From Pseudomonadota bacterium (GTDB taxonomy: Bacteria > Pseudomonadota > Gammaproteobacteria > Burkholderiales > Ferrovaceae): a DNA stretch of 51,062 nt. Location: positions 1 through 51,062 of the forward strand of contig JAJZRV010000006.1 in NCBI GenBank assembly GCA_021850135.1, read 5' to 3'. Below, piece by piece: positions 8,773-18,536 of this stretch (the first letter of the stretch is position 1; each line of letters begins with the position of its first letter). A program made the translations under genes and the position numbers. The notes under the pieces are model-generated. The model worked only from the letters and a program-made list of their open reading frames with translations. It was not told where the DNA came from and ran no database searches.

Positions 8773-9560
8773 GCCCCCCCCATGCCGAGGTACGCCTCAA
8801 TCACCTTGGGGTCGCTTTGCACGGCCTGCGGCGTACCTTCGGCAATGCATTCGCCATAATCCAGCACCAAAACCCGGTCGCACAACTGCATAACCCATTT
8901 GACGTCATGTTCTATCAGCAGCACGGCCGTACCATCCTCACGAATACGCCGAATGAGCTCACCCAGGCGGGCGCGCTCGGTGGCATTCATGCCGGCCGCA
9001 GGTTCGTCCAGCGCAAGCAGGCGTGGGTCGGTCGCCAGGGCGCGGGCGATTTCCAGGCGCCGCTGATCCCCGTAGGACAGGGTACTGGCGACGCGCGCGG
9101 CTTGCGCACCGATGCCCACGTAATCCAGCAGTTCAAGGGCGCGTGCCGTGATGGCTTCTTCCTCGCGACGCGTGGCAGCAGTGCGGAACAGGGCCCCCAG
9201 GACGCCGGCGCGCGTACGCACATGACGTCCCACCATGACGTTTTCCAGCACGCTCATGTTGGCAAACAATCGAATATTCTGGAATGTCCTCGCGATACCG
9301 CACGCAGCCACGGCATGCGGCTGCCCCGCAGGCAAAGGCTGGCCGGCAAATTGCAGCGTGCCTTCGTCTGGCTTGTAGATACCGGTCAGGACATTGAAAA
9401 AGGTCGTCTTTCCCGCCCCATTGGGACCAATCAGCCCGGTGATGGAGCCGGACGCAAGGCGCAGCGACACCCCGCTCAGCGCACGCAGGCCGCCGAAGCG
9501 CTTGCTGATGCCCACTGCCTCAAGCAGTGGCGACATCGCGCCGTGTGCTTCACTGACCAT
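8769..9560 (-). CDS. livG: Branched-chain amino acid ABC transporter ATPase LivG
   Basis: The second ATPase of the transporter, about 263 residues. It has Walker A GPNGAGKTT, the LivG-type insertion around AVAACGIARTFQNIRLF, signature LSYGDQRRLEIA, Walker B RLLALDEPAAGMN and the switch LLIEHDVKWVM. The signature LSYGDQ is the usual LivG variant. Start choice is uncertain: the ATG at 9560 overlaps the end of livM, while an ATG at 9536 would give MSPLLEAVGISKRFGG, closer to a typical N-terminus. The stop overlaps the livF start. Confidence 0.92.
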   Translation of the reverse strand: MVSEAHGAMSPLLEAVGISKRFGGLRALSGVSLRLASGSITGLIGPNGAGKTTFFNVLTGIYKPDEGTLQFAGQPLPAGQPHAVAACGIARTFQNIRLFANMSVLENVMVGRHVRTRAGVLGALFRTAATRREEEAITARALELLDYVGIGAQAARVASTLSYGDQRRLEIARALATDPRLLALDEPAAGMNATERARLGELIRRIREDGTAVLLIEHDVKWVMQLCDRVLVLDYGECIAEGTPQAVQSDPKVIEAYLGMGGA

Positions 9561-10596
9561 GCAACTCACGCTGTCGCGCCCTGGCGGGCAGCAACCCTTC
9601 CGGACGCAATAGCATCATCAGCACCAGCGCGAGGCCAAACAACAGCATGCGCAGGTTGGACGGATCCACCCACACCCGTCCCAGAAGGTCTTGCTGTAAC
9701 CCCCCTGCAGCACGCAGGGCTTCTGGTAACACGGACAGGAGCACCGCGCCCAACACCACGCCTGCAATGTTGCCCATCCCCCCCAAAACCACCATGCACA
9801 GAATCATGACCGACTCCTGCAGGGTAAAGCTCTCCGGGCTGACAAACCCCTGAAACCCTGCGAAAAGCCCTCCTGACAGTCCGCCAAAACTTGCACCCAT
9901 GGCAAAGGCCAGCAACTTGAGGTTGCGCGTGTACAGCCCCATACTGGCCGCAGCAATCTCGTCCTCCCTGATCGCTGCCCAGGCCCGGCCGATGCGCGAA
10001 TGCTCAAGACGGCGCGAAAGACCGATGGCCCCCAGCACACCCAGCAGAAACAGAAAATAGACGTTCACGACCACGGGGATGTCGAACCCCGCAAGATGAT
10101 GCACCTGCCCGAGCGACCAGGGGCCGATGCGCAGCGGATCGATCAGGCTGACGCCCTGGGGGCCATTGGTGATATTGACCGGGGTATTGAGGTTGTTGAG
10201 AAAAATGCGGATGATCTCGCCGAATCCCAACGTGACGATGGCCAGATAATCTCCGCGTAGGCCGAGCGTGGGGGTTCCCAGCAGCACGCCGAAGCTTGCA
10301 GCCAGCAAGGCCCCCATGGGCAGCAGGACCCACAGGGGCCAATGCAGGTCGAAATGCGGCGAAGCAAGCAAACCGTAGCAGTAAGCCCCCACCGCAAAGA
10401 ATGCCACGTACCCCAGGTCCAACAGCCCGGCATAGCCCACCACGATATTGAGCCCCAAAGCCAGCAGGACATAGAGCAGCGCAAAATCGAGAATACGCAC
10501 CCAGCCATGCCCCAACGCCGCGTCTGTGGCAAACGGCAAGGCCAGCAATAGCAACGCCAGACCCCCCTGCCACAGAGGCTGCAGACGCCCCTTCAC
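9550..10596 (-). CDS. livM: Branched-chain amino acid ABC transporter permease LivM
   Basis: A 348-residue inner-membrane permease with about nine hydrophobic segments. Family landmarks are NIVVGYAGLLDLGYVAFFAVGAY, shown here in the parts GYAGLLDLGYVAF and AVGAYCYG, the cytoplasmic GEIIRIFLNNL loop, and GRAWAAIREDEIAAASMG, which contacts the ATPases. The end reads RPEGLLPARARQ. It overlaps livH by four bases upstream and livG downstream, so the cluster hemF-livH-livM-livG-livF is tightly coupled. Confidence 0.94.
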   Translation of the reverse strand: MKGRLQPLWQGGLALLLLALPFATDAALGHGWVRILDFALLYVLLALGLNIVVGYAGLLDLGYVAFFAVGAYCYGLLASPHFDLHWPLWVLLPMGALLAASFGVLLGTPTLGLRGDYLAIVTLGFGEIIRIFLNNLNTPVNITNGPQGVSLIDPLRIGPWSLGQVHHLAGFDIPVVVNVYFLFLLGVLGAIGLSRRLEHSRIGRAWAAIREDEIAAASMGLYTRNLKLLAFAMGASFGGLSGGLFAGFQGFVSPESFTLQESVMILCMVVLGGMGNIAGVVLGAVLLSVLPEALRAAGGLQQDLLGRVWVDPSNLRMLLFGLALVLMMLLRPEGLLPARARQRELHGQ

Positions 10597-11516
10597 ACTT
10601 TCTCCCGTGCGCGAGTGCCGAGCAACCCATTGGGGTGGAACACCAGCACCCCGATCAGCACCATGAAGGCAAACACGTCCTTGTAATTGCTGCCGAAGAA
10701 GTTGCCGGTCAAGTCCCCAATGTAACCTGCACCCAGCGCTTCCACGACACCCAGCAGCAACCCCCCGAGCATGGCACCGGGCAAATTGCCGATGCCCCCC
10801 AACACGGCTGCCGTGAAGGCCTTGAGACCCAGCATGAACCCCATGGTGTAGTTGCCCACGTTGTAGTAGGCCACGACCATGACGCCAGCCACCGCGGCGA
10901 GCGCCGACCCCATCACGAAAGTGAGCGCGATGATGCGGTCGGTGTCCACGCCCATCAGTTGCGCCACCGCCGGGTTCTGCGCCGTCGCACGCATGGCGCG
11001 CCCCAGGGCCGTTTTCTGCACCAGGATCAACAGTCCCGCCATGATCAGCCCTGCCAGCACCACGATAACCCCCTGGATGGCCGTGATGATGACGCCGCCC
11101 CAGGCAAGGCTGACCGGCGGCAGCACCGCGGGGAAGGAGAGGTAGCCGCGACCCCAGATCAATGCGGCTACCTGTTGCAGCACGATGGACAGGCCGATGG
11201 CCGTGATCAGCGGCGCAAGCTTGGGGGCACGACGCAGGGGGCGATAAGCCACACGTTCAATGACCAGCCCCAGCACCATACAGACGAACATGGCCGCCAG
11301 AACGCCCAACAGCACTGCAAGCGGCACCGGCCACCCCCACCCGCTCAGCAGCTGGATGACCGTCAGCGCCACCAAAGCGCCAACCATGACCACCTCGCCA
11401 TGGGCAAAATTGATGAGCTCCATGATGCCGTACACCATGGTGTAGCCCAGGGCCACCAATGCATAGATGCTGCCCAGGGTCAGGCCGTTGACCAACTGCT
11501 GCAGGAACGTGTCCAT
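10593..11516 (-). CDS. livH: Branched-chain amino acid ABC transporter permease LivH
   Basis: A 307-residue permease starting [16 protein letters not shown]. The segment ALGYTMVYGIMELINFAHGE is the classic LivH motif, and GRAMRATAQNPAVAQLMGVD is the ATPase-contact loop. The ATG at 11516 shares one base with the hemF stop (TGATG), which decides the start and implies coupled translation. An alternative TTG nine bases upstream is less likely. Together with LivM it forms the membrane channel. Confidence 0.94.
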   Translation of the reverse strand: MDTFLQQLVNGLTLGSIYALVALGYTMVYGIMELINFAHGEVVMVGALVALTVIQLLSGWGWPVPLAVLLGVLAAMFVCMVLGLVIERVAYRPLRRAPKLAPLITAIGLSIVLQQVAALIWGRGYLSFPAVLPPVSLAWGGVIITAIQGVIVVLAGLIMAGLLILVQKTALGRAMRATAQNPAVAQLMGVDTDRIIALTFVMGSALAAVAGVMVVAYYNVGNYTMGFMLGLKAFTAAVLGGIGNLPGAMLGGLLLGVVEALGAGYIGDLTGNFFGSNYKDVFAFMVLIGVLVFHPNGLLGTRAREKV

Positions 11517-12412
11517 CACACCCAATCGCGACCGTTGATGAACTCCTTGAGCAGGCCGTCCTCCCTGCTGCCGGGTTCGGGGTGCCAGTCGTAACGCCAG
11601 CGCACGATGGGCGGCATGGACATCAGGATGGATTCGGTGCGCCCGCCCGACTGCAGCCCGAAGAGGGTGCCCCGGTCATACACCAGATTGAATTCTACGT
11701 AGCGCCCGCGCCGATATGCCTGAAAGTCCCGCTCACGTTCGCCATAGGGCATGCCGCGACGACGCTCCATCAACGGCAGGTAAGCTGGGAGAAAATGGTC
11801 GCCCACGCTTTGCCACAAGGCCTGGGCTTCGGGCAGGGGCAACGCGTTGAAGTCGTCGAAGAAAATTCCGCCGACGCCTCGGGGTTCCTGACGATGCTTG
11901 AGGTAGAAATACTCGTCGCACCATTTTTTGAACCGCGGATAGTATTCGACGCCGAAAGGATCGAGCGCGTTCTTGCATGCGCGATGAAAATGTTCCGCGT
12001 CCTCCTTAAAACCGTAATAGGGCGTGAGGTCCATGCCACCGCCAAACCACCAGATGGGCGCGTTGCGCTCGCCGAATGCCGCAAAGAACCGTACATTCAT
12101 GTGAACCGTAGGTGCGTAGGGATTGCGCGGATGCAGGACGAGAGACACACCGAGGGCTTCAAAGTGGCGACCCGCCAATTCAGGGCGATGCGCAGTGGCC
12201 GAAGGCGGCAGGCCCTTGCCCATCACATGCGAAAAATTGACGCCACCACGTTCAAAGAGGTTCCCTTCTTCCACCAGGGCGCTGATGCCACCCCCTCCGC
12301 CCGGGCGCTCCCAGGTGTCGCGGCGGAACGTCTTGCCATCCAGCGTTTCGAGCGCCGTGACGATCCGGTTTTGCAGGTCGAGCAAATAGGTTTTGATATC
12401 GGACGTGTCCAT
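11516..12412 (-). CDS. hemF: Oxygen-dependent coproporphyrinogen III oxidase
   Basis: HemF turns coproporphyrinogen III into protoporphyrinogen IX using molecular oxygen, a cytoplasmic step in heme synthesis. The 298-residue chain shows the family segments [61 protein letters not shown] and [12 protein letters not shown]. The ATG at 12412 gives a normal length; the longer open frame upstream merely overlaps the next gene out of frame. The stop overlaps livH. The oxygen-dependent enzyme fits an aerobic host, and heme demand is high given the cytochromes further along. Confidence 0.96.
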   Translation of the reverse strand: MDTSDIKTYLLDLQNRIVTALETLDGKTFRRDTWERPGGGGGISALVEEGNLFERGGVNFSHVMGKGLPPSATAHRPELAGRHFEALGVSLVLHPRNPYAPTVHMNVRFFAAFGERNAPIWWFGGGMDLTPYYGFKEDAEHFHRACKNALDPFGVEYYPRFKKWCDEYFYLKHRQEPRGVGGIFFDDFNALPLPEAQALWQSVGDHFLPAYLPLMERRRGMPYGERERDFQAYRRGRYVEFNLVYDRGTLFGLQSGGRTESILMSMPPIVRWRYDWHPEPGSREDGLLKEFINGRDWV

Positions 12413-12426
12413 GAATAACCCTAAAC

Positions 12427-12882
12427 TCAGGCTTTTTGAGCTGCGTGGTGAATTGCCGCACGGATGCGGTTGTAGGTGCCGCACCGGCACAAGTTGCCGC
12501 TCATCGCCGCATCGATGTCGGCGTCGGTGGGATGCGGATTGCGCGCCAGCAGGGCTGCGGCGCTCATGATCTGGCCGGATTGGCAGTAGCCGCACTGGGC
12601 AACTTCCAGGGTGACCCAGGCCTGCTGTACGGGATGCTCGCCATGCAGCGACAAGCCCTCGATGGTCGTCACTTTCCTGCCCGCAGCGCTGGAGAGGGGC
12701 GTGATGCAGGAGCGCACCGGTTCGCCATCCAGATGCACCGTACAGGCGCCGCACAGGCCGGCACCACAGGAAAACTTGGTGCCGGTCAAACCCACTTCGT
12801 CGCGGATCACCCAGAGCAGCGGCGTGTCCGGGTCGGCCTTGAGCTCAAGCTTTTTACCATTAAGGCTGAGGGTGGTGGTCAT
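12427..12882 (-). CDS. Orphan [2Fe-2S] small subunit of a molybdenum hydroxylase (IorA-like)
   Basis: A 151-residue ferredoxin-like protein with both cluster-binding halves of the xanthine oxidase family. The N-terminal plant-type site is [15 protein letters not shown] with a further C at RSCITPL, and the C-terminal helical site is [10 protein letters not shown] plus GNLCRCGTY. The size and motifs match the small subunit of isoquinoline 1-oxidoreductase or aldehyde dehydrogenases, which hands electrons from the molybdenum site to an acceptor. No large molybdopterin subunit lies beside it; hemF follows 14 bases later and polA diverges. The partner must be elsewhere, or the protein serves another redox role. 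The substrate is unknown. Confidence 0.88.
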   Translation of the reverse strand: MTTTLSLNGKKLELKADPDTPLLWVIRDEVGLTGTKFSCGAGLCGACTVHLDGEPVRSCITPLSSAAGRKVTTIEGLSLHGEHPVQQAWVTLEVAQCGYCQSGQIMSAAALLARNPHPTDADIDAAMSGNLCRCGTYNRIRAAIHHAAQKA

Positions 12883-12924
12883 GATGGTTCGGTAGTTTCC
12901 TCAAGTTCTGCCATAATTGCGTGC

Positions 12925-15648
12925 ATGACTGATCGTTCGCAAAAATTGCTGCTGTTGGTGGACGGTTCGTCCTACCTGTATCGGGCTTTCCATGCCCTAC
13001 CCGACTTGCGCAACCGCCTGGGAGAACCCACCGGTGCCATTTTCGGGGTACTCAACATGCTTCGCAGGCTGATGGCGGATTATAAGCCGGATTATGCAGC
13101 CTGCGTGTTCGATGCCAAGGGCCCCACTTTCAGGGAGGACTGGTATCCGGAATACAAGGCGCACCGTTCCCCCATGCCACCGGACCTCGTCGCGCAAGTC
13201 GAGCCGCTGCAGCAGGCCGTACGCGCCCTGGGGTGGCCGCTCCTGATCATAGACGGCGTTGAGGCGGACGATGTCATCGGCACGCTGGCGCGCCAGGCGC
13301 ACCAGGCCGACATCCGCACGGTCATTTCCACCGGCGACAAGGACATGGTGCAATTGCTCGATGACCAGGTCAGCCTGATCAATACGTTGAGCAACGAGCG
13401 CCTGGACGCTGCCTCGGCAACCGAAAAATACGGCATTCGCCCGGAACAGTTCATCGATTATCTGACCCTCATCGGCGATGCGGTGGACAATGTGCCCGGC
13501 GTGGCTAAAGTGGGGCCCAAGACGGCCGTCAAATGGCTGCAGCAATACACCACGCTCGATGCGCTCCTCGCGCACGCAGACGAGGTCCCCGGGGTGGTGG
13601 GCAACAACCTTCGAGCGGTGCGGGACTGGCTGCCCCAGGCGCGTCGTCTTCTGACCATCCGCTGCGACGTGCCGCTGCCTCAGCGCCCGGAACAGCTCAT
13701 CGCTACGCCGCCCGACCAGGCAACCTTGCAGACGCTCGCAGAACGCTACGATTTGCGCAGTTGGATGACGCCGCGGACCGAGTCATCGTCACCTGCTTCC
13801 GGGACGACGGCTGCAACGCGCCCCGTCCTGGCGCCCTGCCTGGTCACGCACTACGAAACCGTGTTGACCACGACACAACTGGAGGCGTGGCTCATCAAAA
13901 TTGAAGCCGCAGGACTGACCGCCCTGGACACGGAAACCACTTCGCTCGATCCGCTCGAGGCCCGCCTGGTCGGCCTGTCCCTCTGCGTCACCGCCGGAGA
14001 AGCCGCCTATATTCCGCTGGGCCATCGCGGCCCGGACAGCGGGGCACAACTCGATTTCGCGCAAACCCTGGCGCGCCTCAAGCCGTGGCTGGAAAATCCC
14101 GATGCCCGCAAGGTGGGACAACATCTCAAATACGACCAGCACGTTCTGGCCAACGAGGGGATTGTTCTGCGCGGCATCGCAGATGACACGCTGCTCCAGT
14201 CCTATGTGCTGGAGGCACACCAACCACACAATCTGGAAAGCCTGGCACGTCGACATCTGCAGCGCGACACGCTGTCCTATGAAGCCGTTACTGGCAAGGG
14301 CGTGCATGCGATCGGTTTTGAACAGGTGGCGCTGGATCGAGCCACCGAATACGCCGCCGAGGATGCCGACATCACCCTCCAGGTCCATCAGGCGCTCTAT
14401 CCACAAATCGCCCAAAGCGATGCGCTCCTGTCCATCTATCGTGACCTCGAGTTGCCGTTGCAACAGGTATTGTGGCGCATGGAACGCAACGGCGTACTGC
14501 TCGACGTAAGAGACCTGGAACGCCAAAGCGCCGAACTGGGCAGTCAGTTGCTGTCCCTGGAGGCCCGTGCCCACGCCGCCGCTGGACACCCTTTCAACCT
14601 CAATTCGCCCAAGCAGATTCAGGCCGTGCTGTTTGACGAACAGGGGCTGCCGGTGCGCAAGAAAACCCCCGGCGGCGTGCCTTCCACGGATGAAGACGTG
14701 CTGCAACAGCTGGCGCTGGACTATCCCATCCCAAAACTCATCCTGGAATACCGGGGACTCGCCAAACTCAAATCCACCTATACCGACGCGCTCCCTCGCA
14801 GGGTCAATACCCGCACGGGGCGGGTCCATACCCATTATGCCCAGGCCGTTGCCGTCACCGGCCGCCTCTCCAGCAGCGACCCCAATCTGCAGAACATCCC
14901 CGTACGCACTCCCGAAGGCCGGCGCATCCGCGCCGCATTCATCGCCCCCCCGGACCGCGTACTGATCTCTGCAGACTATTCCCAGATCGAGTTGCGCATC
15001 ATGGCCCACCTGTCTCAGGATGCCGGTCTGTTGGCAGCGTTCGGCGCGGGGCAGGACGTACACCGCGCCACCGCTGCAGAAATTTTTGGCGTGATACCTG
15101 AGGAGGTGAGCCCGGACCAGCGGCGTGCCGCCAAGACCATCAACTTCGGGCTGATCTACGGCATGTCGGCGTTCGGGCTCGCTTCCCAGCTCGGAATCGA
15201 GCGTGCGGCTGCGCAGGCCTACATGGAACGCTACTTCCATCGCTATCCCGGTGTCGCCGCCTACATGGAGCGCACCCGCGAAGCTGCTCATAGACAGGGC
15301 TACGTGGAAACCTTGTTCGGCCGCCGCCTGTGGCTGCCTGAACTGCGTCATGGCGGCGCCGGAAGGCGCCAGGGGGCGGAACGGGCAGCCATCAATGCCC
15401 CGCTCCAGGGCACGGCCGCCGACCTCATCAAACGCGCCATGATTACAGTACAGGACTGGCTGGATCGGGCGCAGATGCAATCGCTTCTGATCCTGCAGGT
15501 TCACGACGAACTCGTGCTGGAGAGCCCGGAGAGCGAGCGTGCGGTGGTGCTGCAAACCCTTCCGGAATTGATGGGCGGAGTGGCCCATCTGGCCGTCCCG
15601 CTCCTGGTGGAAGTGGGCAGCGGTCCCCACTGGGATGCGGCGCACTAG
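12925..15648 (+). CDS. polA: DNA polymerase I
   Basis: This 907-residue enzyme fills gaps and removes RNA primers in replication and repair. All three domains are present. The 5' nuclease spans about residues 1-290 (LLLVDGSSYLYRAFHAL, GVEADDVIGTLA, STGDKDMVQLL). The 3'-5' exonuclease keeps its acid pair in DTETTS (D335, E337) and the late YAAEDAD motif, so proofreading is likely active. The polymerase contains SADYSQIELR (D684), RRAAKTINFGLIYGMS and LQVHDELVLE (H860, D861). The ATG at 12925 gives MTDRSQKLLLLVDGSS, the normal start. It is divergent from the [2Fe-2S] gene with only 42 bases between. Confidence 0.97.
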   Translation: MTDRSQKLLLLVDGSSYLYRAFHALPDLRNRLGEPTGAIFGVLNMLRRLMADYKPDYAACVFDAKGPTFREDWYPEYKAHRSPMPPDLVAQVEPLQQAVRALGWPLLIIDGVEADDVIGTLARQAHQADIRTVISTGDKDMVQLLDDQVSLINTLSNERLDAASATEKYGIRPEQFIDYLTLIGDAVDNVPGVAKVGPKTAVKWLQQYTTLDALLAHADEVPGVVGNNLRAVRDWLPQARRLLTIRCDVPLPQRPEQLIATPPDQATLQTLAERYDLRSWMTPRTESSSPASGTTAATRPVLAPCLVTHYETVLTTTQLEAWLIKIEAAGLTALDTETTSLDPLEARLVGLSLCVTAGEAAYIPLGHRGPDSGAQLDFAQTLARLKPWLENPDARKVGQHLKYDQHVLANEGIVLRGIADDTLLQSYVLEAHQPHNLESLARRHLQRDTLSYEAVTGKGVHAIGFEQVALDRATEYAAEDADITLQVHQALYPQIAQSDALLSIYRDLELPLQQVLWRMERNGVLLDVRDLERQSAELGSQLLSLEARAHAAAGHPFNLNSPKQIQAVLFDEQGLPVRKKTPGGVPSTDEDVLQQLALDYPIPKLILEYRGLAKLKSTYTDALPRRVNTRTGRVHTHYAQAVAVTGRLSSSDPNLQNIPVRTPEGRRIRAAFIAPPDRVLISADYSQIELRIMAHLSQDAGLLAAFGAGQDVHRATAAEIFGVIPEEVSPDQRRAAKTINFGLIYGMSAFGLASQLGIERAAAQAYMERYFHRYPGVAAYMERTREAAHRQGYVETLFGRRLWLPELRHGGAGRRQGAERAAINAPLQGTAADLIKRAMITVQDWLDRAQMQSLLILQVHDELVLESPESERAVVLQTLPELMGGVAHLAVPLLVEVGSGPHWDAAH

Positions 15649-15674
15649 GACTTCAGCGCCTTCACATTCGGCGG

Positions 15675-15680
15675 TATAAT
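15675..15680 (+). promoter_or_regulatory. Candidate -10 box for the dusB-fis-purHD operon
   Basis: A perfect TATAAT lies 35 bases before the dusB start. The -35 region is poor (CTTCAG around 15651). Fis operons are typically growth-phase controlled, but no specific operator can be identified here. Confidence 0.45.
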
Positions 15681-15714
15681 CCCCCCCTTATCGTTTCTGC
15701 CCGCGGCTTGCACC

Positions 15715-16737
15715 ATGCAGATTGGCCCTTATCGTCTCAAAAACAACCTGTTGGTGGCCCCCATGGCGGGTGTCACCGACCGTCCCTTTCGCCAACTGTG
15801 CAAGACCATGGGTGCGGGCATGGCCGTGTCCGAGATGGTCTCTTCCAACTCGCTGCTGTGGGGCTCCGAAAAAACCCGGCGCCGCGCCAACCACGAAGGC
15901 GAGGTCGAACCCAAATCCGTCCAGATTGCCGGAGCCGATCCGGCCATGATGGCCGAGGCCGCCCGTTACAACGTGGATCAGGGCGCACAGATCATCGACA
16001 TCAACATGGGTTGCCCCGCCAAGAAGGTGTGCAATGTGATGGCCGGCTCCGCCCTGTTGCAGAACGAGGCCCTGGTCCAACGCATCGTCGAAGCTGTGGT
16101 GGCTGCCGTCGATGTTCCTGTCACACTCAAGATTCGCACCGGATGGGATCGTTCGCATCGTAACGCCCTGAGCGTGGCCCATATCGCCGAAAATGCCGGC
16201 ATCCAGTCACTGGCCATCCATGGCCGGACCCGCGCCTGCGGTTATACGGGCGACGCCGAATACGACACGATTGCCGCAGTCAAGGCTGCGGTCCGCATTC
16301 CCGTGGTGGCCAACGGCGACATCACGTCGCCGCAAAAGGCCCGGCTCGTCCTCGATCTTACCGGTGCCGATGGCCTCATGATCGGCCGCGCAGCGCAGGG
16401 GCGTCCCTGGATCTTTCGTGAAATCGATCATTTCCTCGCAACCGGAACCCTGCTACCGCCCCCTGAGGTCAGCGAAATCCACATGGTGCTCAAACATCAC
16501 CTGGAAGATCTCTACACGTTCTACGGGCTCGAAACCGGTGTCCGGGTCGCCCGCAAGCACATCAGCTGGTACACCCGCGGCCTCAAAGGGTCTGCAGCTT
16601 TCCGTCACGCCATGAACCAGCTTCAGACGGTGGCAGAACAACGCGAAGCAGTGGAGGCATTTTTCGGCCTGCTGCACAGCCAGGGGCAACGCCTGGAATA
16701 CGACACCGAACCACCCAACGAGGCGCTGGCCGCATGA
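15715..16737 (+). CDS. dusB: tRNA-dihydrouridine synthase B
   Basis: A 340-residue flavoenzyme that reduces uridine in the tRNA D-loop with NADPH. The TIM-barrel begins with the FMN-binding APMAGVTDRPFR, the catalytic cysteine lies in NMGCPAKKVC (C100), followed by KIRTGWD, the HGRTRACGYTG loop, VVANGDI and GADGLMIGRAAQG. The combination dusB-fis in one operon is widespread in proteobacteria. The dusB stop overlaps the fis start as ATGA. Confidence 0.96.
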   Translation: MQIGPYRLKNNLLVAPMAGVTDRPFRQLCKTMGAGMAVSEMVSSNSLLWGSEKTRRRANHEGEVEPKSVQIAGADPAMMAEAARYNVDQGAQIIDINMGCPAKKVCNVMAGSALLQNEALVQRIVEAVVAAVDVPVTLKIRTGWDRSHRNALSVAHIAENAGIQSLAIHGRTRACGYTGDAEYDTIAAVKAAVRIPVVANGDITSPQKARLVLDLTGADGLMIGRAAQGRPWIFREIDHFLATGTLLPPPEVSEIHMVLKHHLEDLYTFYGLETGVRVARKHISWYTRGLKGSAAFRHAMNQLQTVAEQREAVEAFFGLLHSQGQRLEYDTEPPNEALAA

Positions 16738-16973
16738 GCAAGTCTGAATCTGAGCTGTCTGCCTGCGTGCGGCGTCTTGTCACCGATTATTTCAGCCACC
16801 TGGACGGGGAAAAGTGCAGCGGCGTCCATGACATGGTCATCAGCAGCGTGGAAAAACCGCTGCTCGAAGTGGTCCTGAACCACACCGAGGGCAACCAGAC
16901 CCGGGCTTCAGAAATCCTGGGCATCAACCGCAATACATTGCGCAAAAAAATGCAGCACTACGGTGTGAAATGA
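16734..16973 (+). CDS. fis: Nucleoid-associated regulator Fis
   Basis: A 79-residue DNA-binding and bending protein. The C-terminal helix-turn-helix [20 protein letters not shown] is highly conserved and ends with the usual short basic tail. The N-terminal arm is shorter than in E. coli Fis (98 residues), as usual in betaproteobacteria. It overlaps dusB upstream and purH downstream by four bases each, giving strict co-translation. Confidence 0.96.
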   Translation: MSKSESELSACVRRLVTDYFSHLDGEKCSGVHDMVISSVEKPLLEVVLNHTEGNQTRASEILGINRNTLRKKMQHYGVK

Positions 16974-18529
16974 CCATACAGCGAGCACTCATTAGCGTTT
17001 CCAACAAGCAAGGCGCCGTCGACCTGGCGCGCGCACTGCGCGCCCTGAAAATAGAGATCCTTTCCACCGGAGGCACCGCGCTCCTGTTGCGCGATGCCGG
17101 CATTCCGGTCATTGAGGTTGCCAACTTCACCGGTTTTCCCGAAATGCTCGACGGCCGGGTCAAGACATTACACCCCAAAATTCACGGCGGCATTCTGGCG
17201 CGGCGCGATCTGCGCAGCCATACTGACGCCATGGCCATGCACGGCATCTCGCCCATTGACCTCGTGGTGGTCAACCTGTATCCGTTTCGCGAAACCATTG
17301 CCAACCCGGAATGCACCCTGGAAGACGCCATCGAAAACATCGATATCGGCGGTCCGGCCATGGTACGTTCGGCAGCCAAAAACCATCGCCATGTAGCTGT
17401 CCTGACCGATCCGGCCGACTATAAGCCGGTGCTGTCGGAATTGAAAAAAGGCAAGGGAAACCTGTCCGATGCCACCCGATTCCGGTTGGCTGTGAAAGCG
17501 TTCTCCCATACGGCGGAGTATGACGGCGCCATCGCCAACTACCTGTCGGGCATCGAAGCGGGCCCAGGGTTTGACGGCTATCCGCAACGCCTGCATCTTG
17601 CCTTCACCAAGCATCAGGGGCTGCGCTACGGTGAAAACCCCCACCAGTCCGGGGCTTTTTACCGCGAATTGCGCATGGCCGAGGGCGTGCTGTCGCAGTA
17701 CCGGCAACTGCAGGGCAAGGAACTGTCGTACAACAACATTGCTGACAGCGATGCCGCCTGGGATTGTGTGCGCGGCCTCGCAGATGGCGCCTGTGTCATC
17801 GTCAAACATGCCAACCCCTGCGGCGTCGCCCTCGGTGCCCGCCCCCTGGAAGCCTACCAGGCTGCATTTGCCACCGACCCCACCTCGGCTTTTGGCGGCA
17901 TCATCGCCTTCAATCGCACCGTGGACGATGCCACGGTCGCCGCACTGCTTGGCCAGTTCGTTGAAGTACTGATCGCCCCGGAGTACACACCCGCCGCACT
18001 GGAAGCTTTGGCGACCAAAGGCAACATTCGCGTGCTGCAGGTACCGCTGGGCCAAGGCCATAACGGTTGGGACATGAAGCGGGTGGGCGGCGGGTTGCTG
18101 GTGCAGACGCCCGACACGCTATCCCTGAATGAAGGGGCATTGCGCGTGGTCACTCGCACCCAGCCCACCCCGCAACAAATGACCGACCTGCGCCTCGCCT
18201 TTCATGTGGCCCATTACGTCAAGTCCAATGCCATCGTCTTCTGTAGCCAGGGGCGGACCCTGGGCATCGGCGCAGGGCAAATGAGCCGAGTGGACAGCAC
18301 ACGCATTGCCCGCCGCAAAGCGGAAGATGCGGGTCTATCCCTGAAAGGGAGTGTCGCTGCATCGGACGCTTTTTTTCCGTTTCGCGACGGACTCGATGTC
18401 ATCGCGGAAGCTGGAATCAGTGCAATCATTCAACCCGGCGGAAGCCTGAAGGATAACGAGGTCATCGCGGCAGCCGACGAACACGGCCTGGCCATGGTAT
18501 TTACCGGTATCCGTCATTTCCGTCATTGA
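16970..18529 (+). CDS. purH: Bifunctional AICAR formyltransferase/IMP cyclohydrolase
   Basis: PurH carries out the last two steps of de novo IMP synthesis. The 519-residue protein has the N-terminal MGS-like cyclohydrolase domain ([50 protein letters not shown]) and the C-terminal formyltransferase domain with [14 protein letters not shown], the catalytic [11 protein letters not shown] and [10 protein letters not shown]. Its ATG overlaps the fis stop. It is followed seven bases later by purD, so two purine genes share the fis operon. Confidence 0.97.
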   Translation: MTIQRALISVSNKQGAVDLARALRALKIEILSTGGTALLLRDAGIPVIEVANFTGFPEMLDGRVKTLHPKIHGGILARRDLRSHTDAMAMHGISPIDLVVVNLYPFRETIANPECTLEDAIENIDIGGPAMVRSAAKNHRHVAVLTDPADYKPVLSELKKGKGNLSDATRFRLAVKAFSHTAEYDGAIANYLSGIEAGPGFDGYPQRLHLAFTKHQGLRYGENPHQSGAFYRELRMAEGVLSQYRQLQGKELSYNNIADSDAAWDCVRGLADGACVIVKHANPCGVALGARPLEAYQAAFATDPTSAFGGIIAFNRTVDDATVAALLGQFVEVLIAPEYTPAALEALATKGNIRVLQVPLGQGHNGWDMKRVGGGLLVQTPDTLSLNEGALRVVTRTQPTPQQMTDLRLAFHVAHYVKSNAIVFCSQGRTLGIGAGQMSRVDSTRIARRKAEDAGLSLKGSVAASDAFFPFRDGLDVIAEAGISAIIQPGGSLKDNEVIAAADEHGLAMVFTGIRHFRH

Positions 18530-18536
18530 GTCTCTT

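Noticed and set aside
12413-12754. Apparent N-terminal extension of hemF over the [2Fe-2S] gene
   Set aside because: The extension is out of frame with the conserved ferredoxin gene and has no conserved sequence; HemF is full length from 12412.
13789-15645. 618-codon minus-strand frame opposite polA
   Set aside because: All polymerase motifs are on the plus strand; the opposite frame is a codon-bias shadow without a ribosome site.
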